Under the pieces are notes generated by a model. That model did not search any database and was not told the origin of the DNA. It saw only the letters and a list, made by a program, of their open reading frames with translations. Source: Kitasatospora sp. MAP12-44 (lineage in GTDB: Bacteria; Actinomycetota; Actinomycetes; Streptomycetales; Streptomycetaceae). Taken from it: a DNA stretch of 64,000 nucleotides. Within the stretch, counting starts at the first letter, position 1; each line of letters begins with the position of its first letter. The position numbers and the translations under genes are program-made. Location of the stretch: contig NZ_JARZAE010000004.1 in assembly GCF_029892095.1 (NCBI RefSeq), forward strand, positions 8,742,001 to 8,806,000, in the 5' to 3' direction. Below, piece by piece: positions 63,248 through 64,000 of this stretch.

Positions 63248-64000
63248 TCAGGAAGAGGGGGAGGCAGGAGCGACGAGCCCGTGGGTGGCTGCCTCGGCGG
63301 GGGCGCCGTCCAGGGAGGCGATCTCCCAGCGGCCGGCCCGGGCCCGCAGGGTGAGGGCGTAGGTGAGCGGAACCCGGACCCCGTCCGCCCCGGCGGCACG
63401 CAGCACGACCAGCAGCCGCAGCCGCGTCCCGTCGCCCGGCACTCCCGTCACCGGATCGCCGTCCTGCTCGCCTTCGACGGCCAGCTGGTCGACAGTCAGC
63501 GCGGTATAGGGGGCCGGGCTGATCGCCGTCAGCCGGGTGCCCGGGGCGAGGTAGCGCTCCAGCCCGCCGGCGCCGGTCAGGTAGGCCGCCAGACCCGCCG
63601 CGGCGACCTGGGTCAGCGGGTCGCCGGGCAGTGCGGGCCGCATCGGCCCGTACACCAGCGCCGGAGCCTGAACCAGCGACGGCCCGGCGACCTCGGCCGG
63701 CATCGCCAGCGCCACATACCCCAGCGCCCCGCCCCCGGCGGGAGCGGTCGCCACCGGCACCTGAAAGTAGTGCACCGACCCGGCCACCGCGGGCGGGGTC
63801 GTCGCCGTGCCGGTACCATCGACCGCCGGGGAGGCCGAGCCGGCGGTGGGGGTGATGCGGGCGGCGACCGTCACCGACCACACGTCCCGGTCGGTCTGAC
63901 GCAGCCGCACCACGGCCAGCTGGTCGCCGCTGCGCCGGCCAGGTGCGCCTTCGAGGCGCAGGTCGGTGGCGCCGGGGTAGAAGGCGGCGAGCTTGGCCTG
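63248..64000 (-). CDS. TcpC-like conjugal transfer protein, 5' end beyond the window
   Basis: The frame is open to the right edge, so the start and N-terminal helix are missing. The visible 250 residues hold two cystatin/NTF2-like units: QAKLAAFYPGATDLRLEGAP then VVRLRQTDRDVWSVTVAARI and later GLAAYLTGAGGLERYLAPGT with YALTLRARAGRWEIASLDGA. This repeat is the TcpC signature in Gram-positive T4SS. It starts the operon going leftward. Confidence 0.8.
   Translation of the reverse strand, partial: QAKLAAFYPGATDLRLEGAPGRRSGDQLAVVRLRQTDRDVWSVTVAARITPTAGSASPAVDGTGTATTPPAVAGSVHYFQVPVATAPAGGGALGYVALAMPAEVAGPSLVQAPALVYGPMRPALPGDPLTQVAAAGLAAYLTGAGGLERYLAPGTRLTAISPAPYTALTVDQLAVEGEQDGDPVTGVPGDGTRLRLLVVLRAAGADGVRVPLTYALTLRARAGRWEIASLDGAPAEAATHGLVAPASPSS

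Noticed and set aside
59781..63362. Plus-strand frame of 1193 codons across the VirB4-like gene
   Set aside because: Antisense to conserved ATPase sequence; no motif of its own.
1..64000. tRNA or rRNA genes, including tRNA attachment sites near the integrase fragment
   Set aside because: No TTC-G-A-type T arm with CCA-proximal stem or conserved rRNA stretch was noticed on either strand; a dedicated tRNA scan was not possible.

Overview
The window is high-GC DNA with dense overlapping reading frames, GTG/TTG starts, and WhiB, DUF397/XRE and HU-type proteins. Together these point to a Streptomycetaceae actinomycete (Streptomyces or Kitasatospora). The content is accessory: five insertion sequences, one group II intron, many truncated genes, and two large co-oriented secretion/transfer loci. 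It therefore looks like a large (possibly linear) plasmid or an integrated conjugative region, not core chromosome. No rRNA, tRNA, CRISPR array or recognisable telomere was seen.

Layout. (1) 0-5.3 kb: a DUF4190/septum-formation-like membrane protein, then a graveyard of fragments (small spd-like/Cys-rich genes, a truncated tyrosine recombinase, a frameshifted coiled-coil protein, the last third of a YedK-type SOS peptidase) around an intact dienelactone-hydrolase-like gene. (2) 5.3-13 kb: a wHTH regulator, a STAS anti-anti-sigma factor and a tiny membrane protein, then nested mobile DNA: IS5 inserted in the start of a YbdK-type ligase gene, an IS982-type transposase gene, and an ISAzo13-type transposase split in phase 0 by a 2.55-kb group II intron. 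(3) 13-24 kb: Nudix, S1-domain, lipoprotein, DUF817 and hypothetical genes, including a module ending in a frameshifted WhiB-like gene. (4) 24-32 kb: IS1182, a methyltransferase, a SUKH (SMI1/KNR4) protein, HU, an endonuclease-VII gene cut by an IS5-type element that carries an accessory wHTH gene, a frameshifted HAD gene and a membrane protein. (5) 32.7-45.7 kb, all minus strand: a Tad-type pilus operon reading from an HTH gene through a lipoprotein, secreted protein, SAF protein, TadZ-, TadA-, TadB- and TadC-like proteins, a 78-aa prepilin candidate and three TadE/G-like proteins to a giant LysM-BTAD membrane protein. (6) 45.9-49.3 kb: a whiJ-like DUF397/XRE pair divergent from an ATP-binding anti-sigma-like protein and a PCMT-like methyltransferase. 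(7) 49.8-64 kb, mostly minus strand: a type IV secretion-like conjugation locus (Replic_Relax protein, VirD4/TraG-type ATPase, membrane protein; then TcpC-, TcpE-, VirB4- and TrbL/VirB6-like proteins and an NlpC/P60 wall hydrolase). It is interrupted at 53.4-56.2 kb by a cargo segment bounded by related repeats.

How it fits together (inference). The Tad locus could build a surface pilus or a pseudopilus pump, and the T4SS locus could move DNA. Their adjacency on one element suggests a combined mating apparatus. No FtsK-type TraB translocase of the usual Streptomyces kind is visible here. The relaxase, if there is one, is either outside the window or represented by the relaxase-tail-like protein at 16.3 kb.

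Caution. At least eight genes carry a single-base frame change, mostly in short homopolymer runs. This may be real decay of accessory DNA or base-calling error, and it should be settled on raw reads before any of these genes is called a pseudogene.
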